A DNA stretch of 64,000 nt, from NCBI RefSeq assembly GCF_024139115.2, contig NW_026943382.1, positions 124,001 through 188,000 of the forward strand, in the 5' to 3' direction. This document shows, piece after piece, positions 11,488 through 23,702 of this stretch. The notes below the pieces were generated by a model. It made no database searches, was not told the DNA's origin, and saw only the letters and a list, made by a program, of their open reading frames with translations. The position numbers and the translations under genes were made by a program. Every line of letters begins with the position of its first letter. Position 1 is the stretch's first letter. This stretch comes from Armigeres subalbatus (Eukaryota > Arthropoda > Insecta > Diptera > Culicidae).

Positions 11488-12891
11488 GGGTTCCTATAAT
11501 GAGAGATATGCAAATACTTTTTCAGACGATTTAGCAACGCTGTTACTTTTGTTAGCAAACGCTTCCAGCACTTGCCGCAGCGCAAAATGTTGAAGCTTGT
11601 ATATGACTTTGCATTTGATAACAATTTGGAATATGTTTGTCTGTCCACTAACAGTGTTTAAATAAGCATTGTCACTAAAATAAAAGTGGAATACAAATAG
11701 GCGAAACACGATACATAAACTAGATTACTTCTACTCGCGAAAGTAAAACAAATTGTTTATTCGATGAAACTACTCTTAAAATCTATTTCATAACAACCTC
11801 AATACCTTTCAATCTGCAACATTGCTATTCTCGCTTTTTATAAACGATGTAACCCTAATACTGCAACGTGGAGGTATGCTGCTGTTGTTTGCCGATGACC
11901 TTAAAATGTATGTAATTGTCCGAAACCTCACTGACTGCTATGAGCTACAGAACCTTCTCGAAATCTTCCATGACTGGTGTACTCGGAATATGATGGTTCT
12001 GAGCATTCCAAAGTGCTGTGTCATCAGTTTCCGACGAACGACTAATTTCATGACTACAGTATTGCTGGTTCTCAACTTCAACGGGTTGATCATGTTAAAG
12101 ACCTAGGAGTTGTTTTGGATGAAAAGCTTACCTATAGCCGCCACTTCTCAAATACCTCAAATACCATCGATAGAGCCAATCGCCAGCTTGGGTTCATGTT
12201 TAAAATCTCCAATGAGTTCCAAGATTGTTATGTTTCAAAGCACTGTACTGCTCTCTGGAACGCTCAATACTAGAGTTTGCATCTGTTGTTTGGAATCCCT
12301 ACCAGGCTGTATGGAGTTCGGTTCGAAGCTGTCCAAAGAAGATTCGTCAGATATGCTTTGCGCCACCTTCCATGGAATGACCCGTTGAACTTGCTTGCTT
12401 ACGCTGATCGCTGTCGTCTACTCGGGTTGGATACTCTAGCCAAGCGGAGGAATGTGGCTCAGTGTGTTTTCATTGCCAAGCTTTTATCATCTGAATACGA
12501 TGCTCCTGAGTTGCTGTCGAGGATCAGTTTATACGCACCTGTCCGGACGCTTCGAGCGCGAGCGCTGCTACACGAGGAGCCACAAGCTACTAACTATGCT
12601 GCAAACAGTTCCATTGTCGCCATGATCCATCGCTTCAACGAAGTGTCCGATGAATTTGATTTCAACATCTCTACATCCAGATTTCGCTGCCGCTTGCTGA
12701 GCCGTCTTTAATGTATTTATTGTTTGACCACCATTAGATTTAAGAATTTCATGTAGACAGCACAGTCCGATGAATAAAAAAACAAATACAATACAATAGC
12801 AACGTTCATTTGGCTCACGTTTTGACAGTTCTCAATGCTCGATTGGCGGCTTACAATGGCCGCTTTCGCATATCTCTCATTATAGGATCCC
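11488..12891. mobile_element. Terminal-inverted-repeat element interrupted by a Jockey-like retrotransposon
   Basis: The left end gggttcctataatgagagat and the complement of the right end at 12868-12891 match over 24 bp with one mismatch. Without the nested retrotransposon (11824-12798) the element is about 430 bp. The target duplication is ambiguous (ggaact-like sequence lies on both sides). No transposase is seen. Confidence 0.75.
11824..12798 (+). pseudogene. 5'-truncated Jockey/I-type non-LTR retrotransposon, reverse transcriptase C-terminal half
   Basis: Frames at 11822-12106 and 12277-12711 together give the last part of a reverse transcriptase: LLFSLFINDV, the catalytic block LLLFADDLKMY, then the typical C-terminal FEAVQRRFVRYALRHLPWND and LLGLDTLAKRRNVAQCVFIAKLL. 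Frameshifts near 12070 and 12270 break it. The copy is 5' truncated, ends in an A-rich tail (near 12775-12798) and is flanked by gcaacatt (11816-11823) and gcaacgtt (12799-12806), a 7-of-8 match. The exact clade is uncertain. Confidence 0.85.
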
Positions 12892-13292
12892 AAGGAACTC
12901 CTAAATAAGTAATATTTGGAAGAACTTCAAAAGAAATTAATGGAGGAACTACAAAAGAAATCCCTAGAATTTTTCGTTTTCCATCTCACTGAACATATAT
13001 TCATCTCATCACAAAACAAAGAAATACGGCACCAATCTCGTTGCTTCTTTTTGCTAACATGCGTGCTCACTGCTGAAAAAAATCACAAAAATTATAAACA
13101 AATTAAATTCTTTTTCATTGCTTTGTTGTTGATGGGGTGAACAAGGGAACTATGAGATGAAGTGCTGAATAGTTCCCCTATATTTTTCTAAAATTCTCTT
13201 CAGAGGTTGTGAGAACGTGTTGGGATATGTTGGATTGCTTTTGGTTTGAGCATTGTAGCAGTTGGGGTAGACGTATATATATATATATATAT
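12892..13292. other. Non-coding spacer ending in a (TA)n run
   Basis: AT-rich sequence with no supported gene. A perfect TA dinucleotide run lies at about 13271-13292 and abuts the next repeat. The frame at 12916-13140 has no domain evidence. Confidence 0.5.
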
Positions 13293-15245
13293 ACTAGCTT
13301 TATATACCCGGCCTTGCTCGGAATTGCCAGTTTGCTTTGCAGTTTTTTTACAATCGGAAAAATTTAAAACCAATTGGTCAACAGGGTAATTGTGTTTACT
13401 TATTCATACTTTATTATTTGATTAAAAGAAGGCTTTTGGAAACATTGACTAATTTTAAAGAAGGGATCGTGGGCTTGAAAAGCCTTATTCCGGGCAAACG
13501 TTTTTTTTTTCTAAAGAAGAAAAAACATCCACCGATGCCATATTCGGGGAAACGCATATTTTTAAAGAAGGGATCACACCCACCATTGCCTTATTCCGGG
13601 CAAATGCCTACTTTTAAAGAAGCAATCACATCCACCATTCAGAAGGAAACACATTAATCATTGATTTTCACTGGGCATACCATTATTCCGATGAAGGGTA
13701 ACAATTATCATTGTTTTATACCCAGCAAATGCTTGCTTTCTATGCAAGATTTTTCTGATGCTGTTCTTAATTATCCCAAATGTCCTTCATGTCGAATGAC
13801 CTTAGGCCAAATAGTGTTATGTTAATGGCCTGCTTCATTCAGGGATATGTCATTTTCAGGGAAATGTCATATTCTGGGATATGTGTATCGGGAAGTATCA
13901 TTTTTGGGAAATATCATTTTCGTTAAAGTCATTTTTGGAAAAATGTTATTACCGGGAAAATGTTATTGTCGAGGATTTGCTATTTTCAAGGAATTCGGGC
14001 AATTTGTTTTCGGAGCAAAGTACAATGTCAAAGAACCTCGGATGTACTAAATAAAAGGGATTTTAAATTAAGTCGTTTTCTAAAAAATACCCAACCCCAA
14101 TAACCCCCCACCCCCTCCTCCCATTCCAAAAGTCCCTTCCAGCCTCTCTACAATAGTTTCCTTTGGGTAGAGATTACGTGTTTGGTTTGAATTTACCCAT
14201 GCGATAAAAAGGTATACTAAACTGTTCCTTCAATAAATATATAATCCCTCTCATTCAGCCCAGTCTGATATAGTCTTCCTTAGACAGATAATATGGGTTC
14301 CAAGTTTGGTGGACATCGATTAATGGGTTCAGAAGTCATGCTGAATTGATCGAAAACTAAACAATACCCCTCTCCCACACCCGCCCCCTTTTAAAATGAC
14401 TTACTCATGTCCACTAAAATCGCTTCCTTAGGACAGACAATATTTGATACAAATTTGGTCATTTGGTCAAATTGGTCATGAGGCTCAAGATTTACATTGA
14501 GTTGATCGATTTCTAAACAATACCCCTCCCCGCATACCCTCCCTAGCATCCCTAACCTCCTTATGATAAAGAATTTGTGTTCCGAATTTGTTTGAAATCG
14601 GCAAAGGGGTTCAGAAGTTACACTGAGTTGATCTATAAGTAAGGAATACCCCTCCCACCAACACCTCTCTCTTTTCCAAAGAGCATCACTAACCATCGTC
14701 TCCTAAAGAATTTGTGTTCCAAATTTGGTTGAAATCGGCCAAAGGATTCAGAATTTACACTGAGTTGATCGATAACTAAGCAATACCCCTCCCCCCACAC
14801 CCTCCCCCTTTTCCAAAAAGTATGCTCAACCCCCCTATCGTCCCCTCCTTGTGTACCAAATTTGGTTGAATTCGGCCAAGAGGTTCAGAATTTACACTGA
14901 GTTGATCGATAACTAAGCAAAACGCCTCCCAAATGCCCCCCCACCCACCCCCTTTCCAAACAGCATGCTAAACCCCCTATCGTCCCCTCTTTAAGATAAA
15001 GAATTTGTGTTCCAAATTTGGTTGAAATCGGCCAAGGGGTTCAGAACTTACACTGAGTTGATCGATAACTAAGCAATACTCCTCCCCCCACACCCTCCCC
15101 CTTTTTCAAAGAGCGTGCTTGACCCCCCTATCGTCGTCTCCTTAAGATAAAGAATGTGTGTTCCAAATTTGATTAAAATCGGTAAATGGGTTCAGAAGTT
15201 ATGCTGGAACATACATACAAACATACAAACATTGAGTTTTATATA
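13293..15245. repeat. Unclassified repeat with seven internal ~135-155 bp units
   Basis: It begins at actagctttatatacccggc, close to ttgctcgg, and ends at acattgagttttatatatat. From about 14280 the phrases tccaaatttggttgaaatcg, acactgagttgatcgataac and a C-rich stretch recur near 14293, 14443, 14580, 14717, 14855, 15013 and 15160. A related start (actagcagaacgtaccctgc) occurs at 51536. Its ends resemble repeats seen in many invertebrates, but I cannot classify it. The frames 13337-13657 and 13847-14050 are low-complexity repeat readings. Confidence 0.7.
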
Positions 15246-15252
15246 TATAGAT

Positions 15253-15952
15253 TAGACTGGCCCAGCTTAGTATGGGGAGAAAAAATGTTGTCGAATTCCA
15301 CGGGGCATCTCCCAGGATTGTGTCTTTGGGTGAGAAAATTGATTTCTGAAATTTTCAGCTCAATCGCTTGTTGCATAAGCTGGCGCATTTGAATTGAAGT
15401 TTGTATGGGGATTTCAGCCAAAATATATAGAAAAATACACCTCCGTCACTCATTCGATCTGGAAATTGGTTCTGATTGCTCGATTGACCTCAGAATTGCG
15501 AAAACGGCAGTTGGTATGCCACAGAACAATTTTACAGAACAATGTATGATGATTAAATAAACTTTTGTATAGTTTTCGGCTGATTTATTAGGAGCTGAAT
15601 TGGCTATTTTTGGATTTATTGATCGAATCGTATCAGCCGAAACTTATATAAAAATTCATTTAATCATCATACAATGTTCTGTGAAATTGTTCTGTAGCAT
15701 ACCAACTGCCGTTTTTGCAATTCTGAGGTCAATCGAGCAATCAGAACCAACTTCCAGATCGAATGAGTGACGGAGGTGTATTTTTCTATACATTTTAGCT
15801 GAAATCCCCATACAAACTTCAATTCAAATGCGCCAGCTTATGCAACAAGCGATTGAGCTGAAAATTTCAGAGATAGATTTTCTCACCCAAAGACACAATC
15901 CTGGGGGGTGCCCCGTGGAATTAGACAACTTTTTGTTTCCTGGGCCAGTCTA
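15253..15952. mobile_element. 700-bp foldback element with ~320-bp arms and an 8-bp target duplication
   Basis: The ends are tagactggcccag and ctgggccagtcta. The arms pair almost throughout, for example tacacctccgtcactcattc against its complement at about 15760-15780. The flanks are atatagat at 15245-15252 and 15953-15960. No transposase is present, so it is a hAT-style MITE. It inserted at the boundary between the preceding repeat and a GATA microsatellite. Confidence 0.9.
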
Positions 15953-16010
15953 ATATAGATAGATAGATAGATAGAAGATAGATAGATAGAAGATAGATAG
16001 ATAGAGATGT
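15953..16010. repeat. (GATA)n microsatellite
   Basis: Interrupted GATA tandem copies (gatagatagatag with gaaga interruptions) directly after the foldback element. Confidence 0.9.
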
Positions 16011-16041
16011 AAACACTATAAGTTCTAGCAGATAAGCAGTA

Positions 16042-16481
16042 CAGTGTCGACCCGATTTTGTCACTCCCCGATTTTGTCTACCCCCGATTTTGTCTACCCC
16101 CGATTTTATCACGTTTTCGACCCGATTTTATCACGTCCCGATTTTGTCACGTTTTCGACCCGATTTTGTCACCCCAAAAATTTTAGTCGTTCTTTTTATT
16201 TACGTAAATAATACGGCAAACAACAATGGTTTTCATGAAATAAATTTGACTACATAGAATTTTCTGTGAATAACTTTTCAGTACCTGCGAAGGATTTTGT
16301 AAGCATTTTCAACAAGAAATAACGAGTACCGTTCACGCATTTTGTCTTTCCGAGGCATAAACTGATTCATATTTGTAAAACAAATTAAAAAATTGAAAAT
16401 TATTTTTTTCCCGATTTTGTCACATGCCCTATTTTATCACCCCAAAATTCACCAGGGGGTGATAAAATCGGGATATTACTG
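16042..16481. mobile_element. pogo/Tc1-mariner-like MITE with CCCGATTTT subrepeats
   Basis: The left end cagtgtcgacccgatttt and the complement of the right end, cagtaatatcccgatttt, are inverted repeats. Both sides carry a TA dinucleotide (16040-16041 and 16482-16483). Left-end subrepeats of cccgattttgtcac recur about seven times up to 16180. No transposase is present. Confidence 0.8.
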
Positions 16482-16760
16482 TATTATGTTATCATCATAC
16501 CTATCTCAATACCTCATTACCAATATTGTTTGTTTAGATGGATCATACAGACCCGTAAACTATCATGGCTCATGGGACTTGATTGGTTGTTCATTCAATA
16601 TTTAATTACAGGTCACCCTGAATGGCTGAAAGTCTCGTAAATAAAGAATATAAAAAATAAAACAAGTATTTCAAAATTGCTTTACTATTTGAAACGTAAT
16701 GTTGGTACCGGAAAAAACAATATCTGTAATTAATTCATAATAACTGTTTGGGCGATTAAT
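16482..16760. other. Non-coding spacer
   Basis: AT-rich sequence with no supported gene or element ends. Confidence 0.5.
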
Positions 16761-16790
16761 GGACGAGCTTGGTGGTCTAGTGGCTACCGC
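16761..16790 (+). mobile_element. 5' half of a split tRNA-derived SINE
   Basis: ggacgagcttggtggtctag and tggctaccgc form a tRNA-like 5' half with an A-box-like motif. It stops at the MITE end at 16791. The matching 3' half is on the minus strand just left of 27312. Joined, the two halves give an acceptor stem (gacgagc with gctcgtc). The last 8 bases, gctaccgc, are the MITE target duplication. Confidence 0.8.
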
Positions 16791-17342
16791 CAGGCATTGA
16801 AAAAAATCAGATCGTGAGTAAAAATCGGCTAAATTCATGCCAACATGATGCTCTACTGCGGCCTAATCGTTGATGCTTTCTAGATCGTTGAAATTTGGTG
16901 TTCGTTGATTCAATTTTCAAAGATCTTCATCGCTCACCAATGGGAGACAACTGAGCGAGGCAAATCACTTGGTAACCTAACAATGAGTTTTGTTACCACA
17001 CGCTGTTAGCAAAATGTTTTCAGACATTAGGAAAATTAAGTCCGTTATGAGAATGGAACACTGACACACTGCATGGGAGGCTTTGATACATTCTCTGCTC
17101 CATCCCAGCAACTTGAAAGCAGAATGAAAAAAGCAGAACACCTGATGTGTTTTGGTTTTATTCTAGTAGAGCAAGCGTAACACAAATGCAGTCGTAGATT
17201 CCCTCTGTTGCCTTACACAGCAACGATTGCTCATAATCGTTGTTTGATATCCGTCTGAGCAAGGCTGTTCATTCACTGGCATAGGATGCCATGATTGAAT
17301 TAGATCAATGCTCGTCCGCTCTACTCACGCTTTCAATGCCTG
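16791..17342 (+). mobile_element. CAGGCATT-family MITE, copy 1 (inversion breakpoint A)
   Basis: A 552-bp element with terminal inverted repeats caggcattgaaa and tttcaatgcctg. The left flank is gctaccgc (16783-16790) and the right flank gtctgggt (17343-17350). These do not match each other, but each matches a flank of copy 2 (27312-30557) in reverse complement. Copy 2 is in the opposite orientation. This pattern marks recombination between the two copies. No transposase is present. Confidence 0.92.
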
Positions 17343-18530
17343 GTCTGGGTAGACTTTGGCACCACCGTCTTCGCTGGCACGCCCTCGGTCGATTCGACCT
17401 TGCCCAAATCCGCGAATTCTTGGGCCTCAGTCTGGGTAGACCTCGACTCCACAGATTTCACGGGTTCGCACTTGGCCGTCCCGACCGCCGTTTCCAGCTT
17501 GGCGTCCAACATCGACTTACGAAGTTTCAGCAAGCTCCTCTTGAGTTCCTTACTGATATTATGCTTCGATGACGCAAAGTCGATGATGGCGTCCAGCCAA
17601 GGGGCAACTAACTCTAAACTTTGCGTTAGTATTACTCATGTTCCTACAATAGTATTTCGTGAAATTTCTTGTATCCATGATTTTCCACAAACAAACATTC
17701 GGTTGCTAGTTCGGTTGTTATGGCGTTTGCCAGTAAGTTGTTGAAACACAGTTTTCCCCTGTTTTGGAAACACCTGATTACTACTGTCTACAGATTCTAG
17801 GAAACTTTCAAACTGCATTTTATATTCCTTATGCCATCAAACCAAAACAGGAGCCTAAGAGATTGTCCAAAAAGTGTTAGTCATAGAAAAAGTTGTTCAG
17901 TGATTTTTTAGAACTTGAAGGAGACAGAAATTATGTGTTGCATAAAACGGGGTAGACTGTGTTGACTGTGTGGCGTTATGCTTCATGCTTTCCCAACCAG
18001 GGCTTTTTGATCAATTTGCCATAGATACGACGTAGTTTTTCGCTAGTATTTGTTAGTATTTCTGAATACTGCCGAAAGTTTAGAGTTAGTTGCCCCTTGC
18101 GTCCAGCTGTTCCGTCGCCACCTAGAAGGCCGAAAGCCCATCGCGTTTGCGGTTCATCGCTTTCACAAACCATGGGCCGTCTATAACCTCTACCGGCGGA
18201 GCCTGGGAGATGGTTAAGTGACCCACGCTGGCGCTGCGCGCTGAGCTGCCGACTATTGCCTCTGGCCTCCCCCACCTCTTGTGAAGGGGTTGTCGCCTAC
18301 ACTACTACCACTAATTGAAGAATTGACTTGGTTTTCCATTTTGGTCCCACGAGTTGCTCGGGAAAAGAGGTCCACCACGCCAGAGCCAAGCATGACGTGA
18401 TAAGGGACAATTACTTTGAAGGGTGCCCAGGTACCGCACAGGCTCCGTTAAAGACCTAGCTCATTATTTCACCCCCCTGGCCATGCATCCCCTCAGCACG
18501 AGTCGCTTAACGCCTTAACGCCACATTTAT
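17343..18530 (-). pseudogene. R1-like non-LTR retrotransposon, 5' part (5'UTR and start of ORF1), displaced by inversion
   Basis: On the minus strand the element starts at 18530, next to ctggcttggaca (18531-18542), which is the reverse complement of the 3' flank tgtccaaaccag (36175-36186) with one mismatch. A possible ORF1 start ATG is at 18339. Frameshifts follow, then the ORF1 segments LDAIIDFASSKHNISKELKR and STQTEAQEFADLGKVES. It ends at CCAAAGTCTACCCAGAC (PKSTQT) at the MITE border. The frame resumes with TEAQVFAGTSG on the plus strand after 30558. A 501-bp element interrupts it at 17598-18098. ORF1 of this clade encodes a nucleic-acid-binding Gag-like protein. The copy is inactive. Confidence 0.85.
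17598..18098. mobile_element. Nested 501-bp TIR element inside R1 ORF1
   Basis: The ends aaggggcaactaactctaaa and its reverse complement at 18078-18098 face each other. The 9-bp sequence gcgtccagc flanks both sides (17589-17597 and 18099-18107). Removing the element and one duplication joins the ORF1 codons for GLLGGDGTAG to the following LDAIIDF region, apart from a frame change. No transposase is present. Confidence 0.85.
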
Positions 18531-18627
18531 CTGGCTTGGACAAACCAATAATCACGCAAATGAGCTCTAAGGCTTGATAAATCGAAATATTGTATGAAGA
18601 TTTTTAACTATTCAACCAATTATAATA
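18531..18627. other. Short flank of the R1-like element
   Basis: It contains the 5' target duplication of the R1-like element (18531-18542) and otherwise AT-rich sequence. Confidence 0.6.
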
Positions 18628-19144
18628 TTCACTGTCATCGAGTTTACTACAATTCCATTTAATTCCACCAAATTGTATTACTTTTACATACACGTATTTC
18701 GACCTCAACTGTAAGGTCGTCTTCAGTGTCTCGTACTTGACTCGACTCAAGTCTGTTGACTTGTAAGGTCGTCTTCAGTGTCTCGACTTGAGTCGAGTCA
18801 AGTACGAGACGACCTTACACACTTAATTTTTTTAACCGGGATCTCAGCAAAATGGTCAACTTTTACCGAGATTCGCACAGCTGTGCACCAGCAAACATGT
18901 TTTTTGCGAGATTTTTGTCAAAAGTGCTGAAAATCAGCAAATGATTTGCCAAAAATCAGTTAACAAATATCATTTTTGCCGGAATATCACCTTTTTATTT
19001 TGTTGGCGTACGGCTGTGCGGATTTTTGCCGAGCTGCAGAAATAAAAACTAAGTGTGTACAGTTAAGTCGAAATACGTATATGTAAAAGTAATACGATTT
19101 GGTGGAATTAAATGGAATTGTAGTAAACTCGTCTCATGACAGTG
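18628..19144. mobile_element. Foldback element with ends TTCACTGTCAT
   Basis: The left end ttcactgtcat and right end atgacagtgaa are inverted. The arms include gtttactacaattccattta and cacgtatttcgacct against their complements near 19070-19130. The internal palindromic block cttgagtcgagtcaagtacg near 18786 suggests a partial duplication of the arm. The centre (18832-19050) is a different sequence. A diverged fragment lies at 8430-8580. Confidence 0.8.
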
Positions 19145-22100
19145 AAATATTTCCTAAATAGTTGTCTTTTAAAATCTCACATTTTCTTACCTGGCTTTAT
19201 GGAAATGCGATGGTTTTTCTCTTCTAGTTCTAAGTCGGATATTAGTATTCCCTGTGTCAGTTAATTTATGTAGTAAATGCATTAATTTATGAAGTAAATG
19301 CATCGTAGTTCAACAAGTCAGTTAAATTGTTGAGACGTTCCGAAGTGGGGCATATATGCTTTTCCGTCTACCGTTCTCGGAAAAGGCGGTTTTCCTCGTG
19401 TGATCTAGTCTTTCCCATTTTTTTCCAAATGGAGCTCGTTTTCGTACCACTGCTTGAATAGAACCGGATGATGGTTGTATAACTGACAACAAATGATGTA
19501 CATTGTTGTTTAAATGTTGGTTACTAGTCTTACTAACTACCCAGTACCCATGAAAGACAAAATTGTTTCAGCGCGGTATTCTATGTTACCAACTATTATC
19601 ATATTTAATAAAAGCAGAATCATCATACAGAGTGTAATTACTTGTTTGTCATAGACAATATTCACACTTTGGTATGATTAGGAGATTGAAGTGCAATAAT
19701 TCTGTAATTTGAATACTGTATTGTGGTTGTATTGTCTATTTTGTCATTGATATTAGAACAATATTATCTCTAACATCCTATGTTATTTATTTGTTTTCTA
19801 TTATTCAAAGAATAGGTTTTAGGTTATAGTTGGTTGAGGTTGCAAATTGCATATTTGATGATAATTTATTTGGATGTAATCAGGAGGAAATTCATGGTAT
19901 ATATGGTTGCATATTAGTGAAATATCGAACGCAAAAATCATTAAATTTGTAACTGCTATAACTTTCGATTCCCTAGATGAAATATTTTGAAATTTTCACA
20001 GCAGACGCCTGGATATTATATCTTTCGAAAGGCGAGTTCAGAATATGTGGACATTTTTTTTCGTTAATAACCGTCACAGGCACACCGTGCCTTGGGTAAC
20101 TATTGGCATTGTATTAAGCCCAGTTGACTTGGTAGAACAATTGGTTGGAGCTTCAAAATGATTTGAAGAACATAGAACAACCTGTTTGGACATATCCAAT
20201 TCTTAAATCATGCACCTGGGCTCTAAGGACATGTATAGATCTCATGGGTTGCTATTGCCTTTGTATTGATCCCAGTTGACTTGGTAGAACAGCAATAAAA
20301 TCGTTCTTGCGCGATATTTGTGTGCAATTTCCGTCCATATAAAAATGGCCAACTAACGATCCTTCCTCCGACGATTACAGGATGTATGTGTAGCAGATCA
20401 ACAATCTGAGATCAATTTCGAAAAATTTATGAGCAGACGATTATTTTGGTAATATAAACATGTCAATTTGGCTGAGATATTTCTAAGTCAAATCCGGGTC
20501 AATATGACCCGAACGCCGCAAGTGGGAGTTTTTTAAGCCTTTCAGAAACGTCGAACAAATTACGTCAATGCTCATAAACATAGTTTTCCACGAAATAAAA
20601 AAGGTCAAGAAGTTTCAGACAGTTATTACAATTTGAAAGTGCGATTCGCGTCATATTGACCCGAATACGTTAGGGAAAAGAAACATGAATTAATAAAAAA
20701 AATTTCTTGTACCTGTACCTAAGATGGAAAATTCTCAACCTCCTATCTAGTTTCAGTTGCAAATTTATAATAATGGTGAAAGCTGTTCAACCAAAACTAG
20801 GTAGAAGATTTTTGCATTTTGTTATCCGCTTGGATGAAATAGTCTAGATATTACGACCAATCAACATCGCGGAACGGTCCCTATTTCCAACCATCCGTCT
20901 GAACATGGTTTTGAACAAGCACAAAATACCCGCGAAGGATATCGAGCACCATCCCGGGTTTATGTGTGTGGTTGGTTCGTGCTCACGCGTTTTGCTACCT
21001 GAACTGCATATTTGCATTGGTTCTGATCCTGGGGATAGCCTGGACACGATCGGTTGGGGGAAGGCCCGCCGTCACAGGGACAAACAACAGCCCCGGAAGC
21101 TACGTTGATTGTTGACTCGCACAAACTCGGTACATGGAGGAATATAGTTTACGCACCGGTACGCACGTAATTTTAGTTTAATTCCGGTGTATATTTTACT
21201 AATCTGCTTTCAGCGTCAATAAACATTCGCCGATTGTCGTCGATTGCCGGTGTGCAAATTCCGTACACTCAAACATGGTGATGATGCCGATGCCGGTCGA
21301 TTGTTGTTTGGCATATGAAATGAGCAAACGCCGAGCGGCCGGCGGTATGATTGCATTTTTACCCGCCCACCAAACAGTCAGGATATGCAAACCCTTCCAT
21401 CGATTATGACGATGGAATCTATTATGTCGTGAAGCGGTGGTCAACAGTGATTTCAATTGGCAGTCTATGAGGGCAAATTTGAGTAGATGATCAAAGCCTA
21501 ATTAAACTGCTGCTACCAAATTGATGTCATCAACAACTAGTAAACTGACGTGGCCCATAATTAGGGTTCAAACTGTGCATTATGTTTACTAATGATACTA
21601 ATGATTGCATTAAATTTAGGCCAGACATTTGTTGCTTCGGTTGCTACCAAGCCCGGAAATACGTTGACATCAGTGATATGACGCCGGAGCCACTCACAGT
21701 GATGAATTCACATTCAAATGCACAGACGTTGAAAAGCCTTCCTAATGGCTCTTTTGTTTTGACTAACTTGAGGCTGAGACAAACTATCCAACGATATTTA
21801 AATGGCAGTGAAATGCCTCTTTGTTGTAGTGGGTGCCATTCGTCCTCCTGTAGTGGCCATTTGTCTGTTCGCATACTAAATATTTGCATGCTCGTTGGTC
21901 TGAGCCTGTGGCTAGCCGGAAGCCAGCTCAGGACAGGAAGCTGGCTAAACTAAATCAAGTGCTTTAGCTACTATATACATCGGTTTGTGTATCTTCAGTA
22001 CACACAACAGGAACAATAGCGAGAAGTTAGTTCGCTCATCTTGTACCTAGAAGCGTGTTTGGATACCTTCGGATGAACTAAGATGATTCATGGACACATA

Positions 22101-22287
22101 GCTACATATGAGATAAGCCGGTTGTATGAATTGAAGAAGAGTAATCACTTCAATAACTAAAGAGACAAACATTTTCCTGCACAATCTTCTACGGATAAAA
22201 TTTATATACTTTACCGAGACTTAATATTATGACAAATTAGCCTCTGTTAACACTACAAGTACCGAGCCAAGATTTGTAACGTAAAGT
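19145..22287. other. 3.1-kb region with no supported gene; small TIR element at 20487-20680
   Basis: Most of this is unique or old repeat sequence. At 20487-20680, cgggtcaatatgacccgaac and the complement of cgcgtcatattgacccgaat are inverted ends of a ~190-bp element. The phrase cccagttgacttggtagaac occurs twice (about 20120 and 20269), a partial duplication. The 20844-21480 patch is GC-richer and open on both strands for up to 85 codons, but no domain is recognisable. The frame at 21582-21953 has no support. Confidence 0.5.
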
Positions 22288-22485
22288 ACCAAGGTCGCAA
22301 AAAACGTGGAATGGCAACGTTGAGGATAAAGATATCAGCCGTTTTTTCAATCAAATCTCTTGATTTTTTTTACAGAACAATCTTTGGAATGTCCGAAAAT
22401 CGGCTACTAAAGGCAGATAACATTTTCATGTAACGGCCACTGAGTACCAGCCGGACAGTTCCGTTCCACGTTTTTTACAGTCTGT
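22288..22485. mobile_element. Short MITE (about 190 bp)
   Basis: Near 22294 the sequence gcaaaaaacgtggaatgg is inverted relative to ccgttccacgttttttacag near 22462-22481. This fits a small MITE. The exact ends and target duplication are not resolved. Confidence 0.55.
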
Positions 22486-22689
22486 TTTTGGCTATCCAGC
22501 ATGTTGTGTACAAGTCGTACCACACTACTTGTATGCACAATTATATGAAGCAGGTGAAACGTTTGAATAAATCATAGTTCAGTCATGAAAATCTAAGAAT
22601 TAGAATTCCGAAAAATTCACTCCAGAATCTATCCGAAACAATACTTAAAGCGTTCGAAGTATGACGACTTGAAATATTCAATGCAAAGA

Positions 22690-23285
22690 TCGTAACGTAG
22701 GGAGGAGGTGGTTTGAATATTGGTATTTCCGCGAGATATAGGGGAAGAGGCCCCAAAACACCCCCCGATGCAAAACGCCTTTTGTGGTTTCCCTCATATT
22801 TACCGTCATTAAAATGTCCGTAACAAAACTAGATCTAAAATTATGTAGGATAGGCGAAGAAAGTTTCAAAAAAGTGTATGAGAAGGTCGGAAAAACCGAA
22901 AAATTCCTCATTTTGAAGAAACATCTAACATTTTGGCGAGGCAAAACGCCCTAGTGGCAATAACCTACAAAGTACTTGCGTCTCCCTCCACGGACTATCC
23001 ATACTAGAATGCTGATTCACCGACGCGTGGTACTTTGTTCCCTAGGAGCTGCCAGCTAAAAGGCGTTTTGCCTCATGAGTTTTCCGGCAACAGAATATCA
23101 CCACTTTTTTGAAATGTGAATATTATCAATATGATTTTTGACAATTTTTGAATGGCATCAACTAGCTATCTTGTTTAACTGATGCATAATGTAAAAATAC
23201 CAATGAATAGCGTTACAAATAAGACAATAGAGCAGTGTTTGCTTAGCTAGGGCATATTGCCCCCCATTTCCCTACGTTATGAACA
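22690..23285. mobile_element. Possible TIR element with ends TAACGTAGGGA
   Basis: cgtaacgtagggagg at the left and ccctacgttatgaac at the right are inverted. The interior repeats gcaaaacgcc and ggcgttttgcc near 22772, 22942 and 23060. It is probably an old MITE; the target duplication was not found. Confidence 0.45.
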
Positions 23286-23702
23286 GAAATTTTTTTGAAT
23301 GAGCAAACAACCGACAGAAAAAGTGAATACAATCTTTTATTATAATTGAAATTGTGGAAAGTAGGTACAAAATTAGTTCAATTTTGCATTGCTTACAGAA
23401 TAAATCATCTAATGAATATTGAAAAATAATCCATTTTTAATCGCTCAAACTAGCATTAGCATTAACATTGAGCAATTCGCACAAATTCGTAGGTGGTACA
23501 AGTCAAGACTATTTATTGTATGATATTGCCATCACTTCCATCCGTTACCACAGATATTGATTTGGGATTATTCGCTATCTCTTAGATGAAAGTAATGCAC
23601 TCTCCAATAGCCGAGATCTGTCCAGGCCACATCCTTGTGAACGCTGAGGAAAGGGAAGGATGATTACTTGGGCACCTACCTAAGAAAGATGCAGAGAACT
23701 CT
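23286..23702. other. AT-rich spacer
   Basis: No gene or repeat end was recognised. Confidence 0.5.

Noticed and set aside
16761..16790. A functional tRNA gene
   Set aside because: Only a 5' half is present and the matching 3' half continues into a SINE body, so it is SINE-derived.
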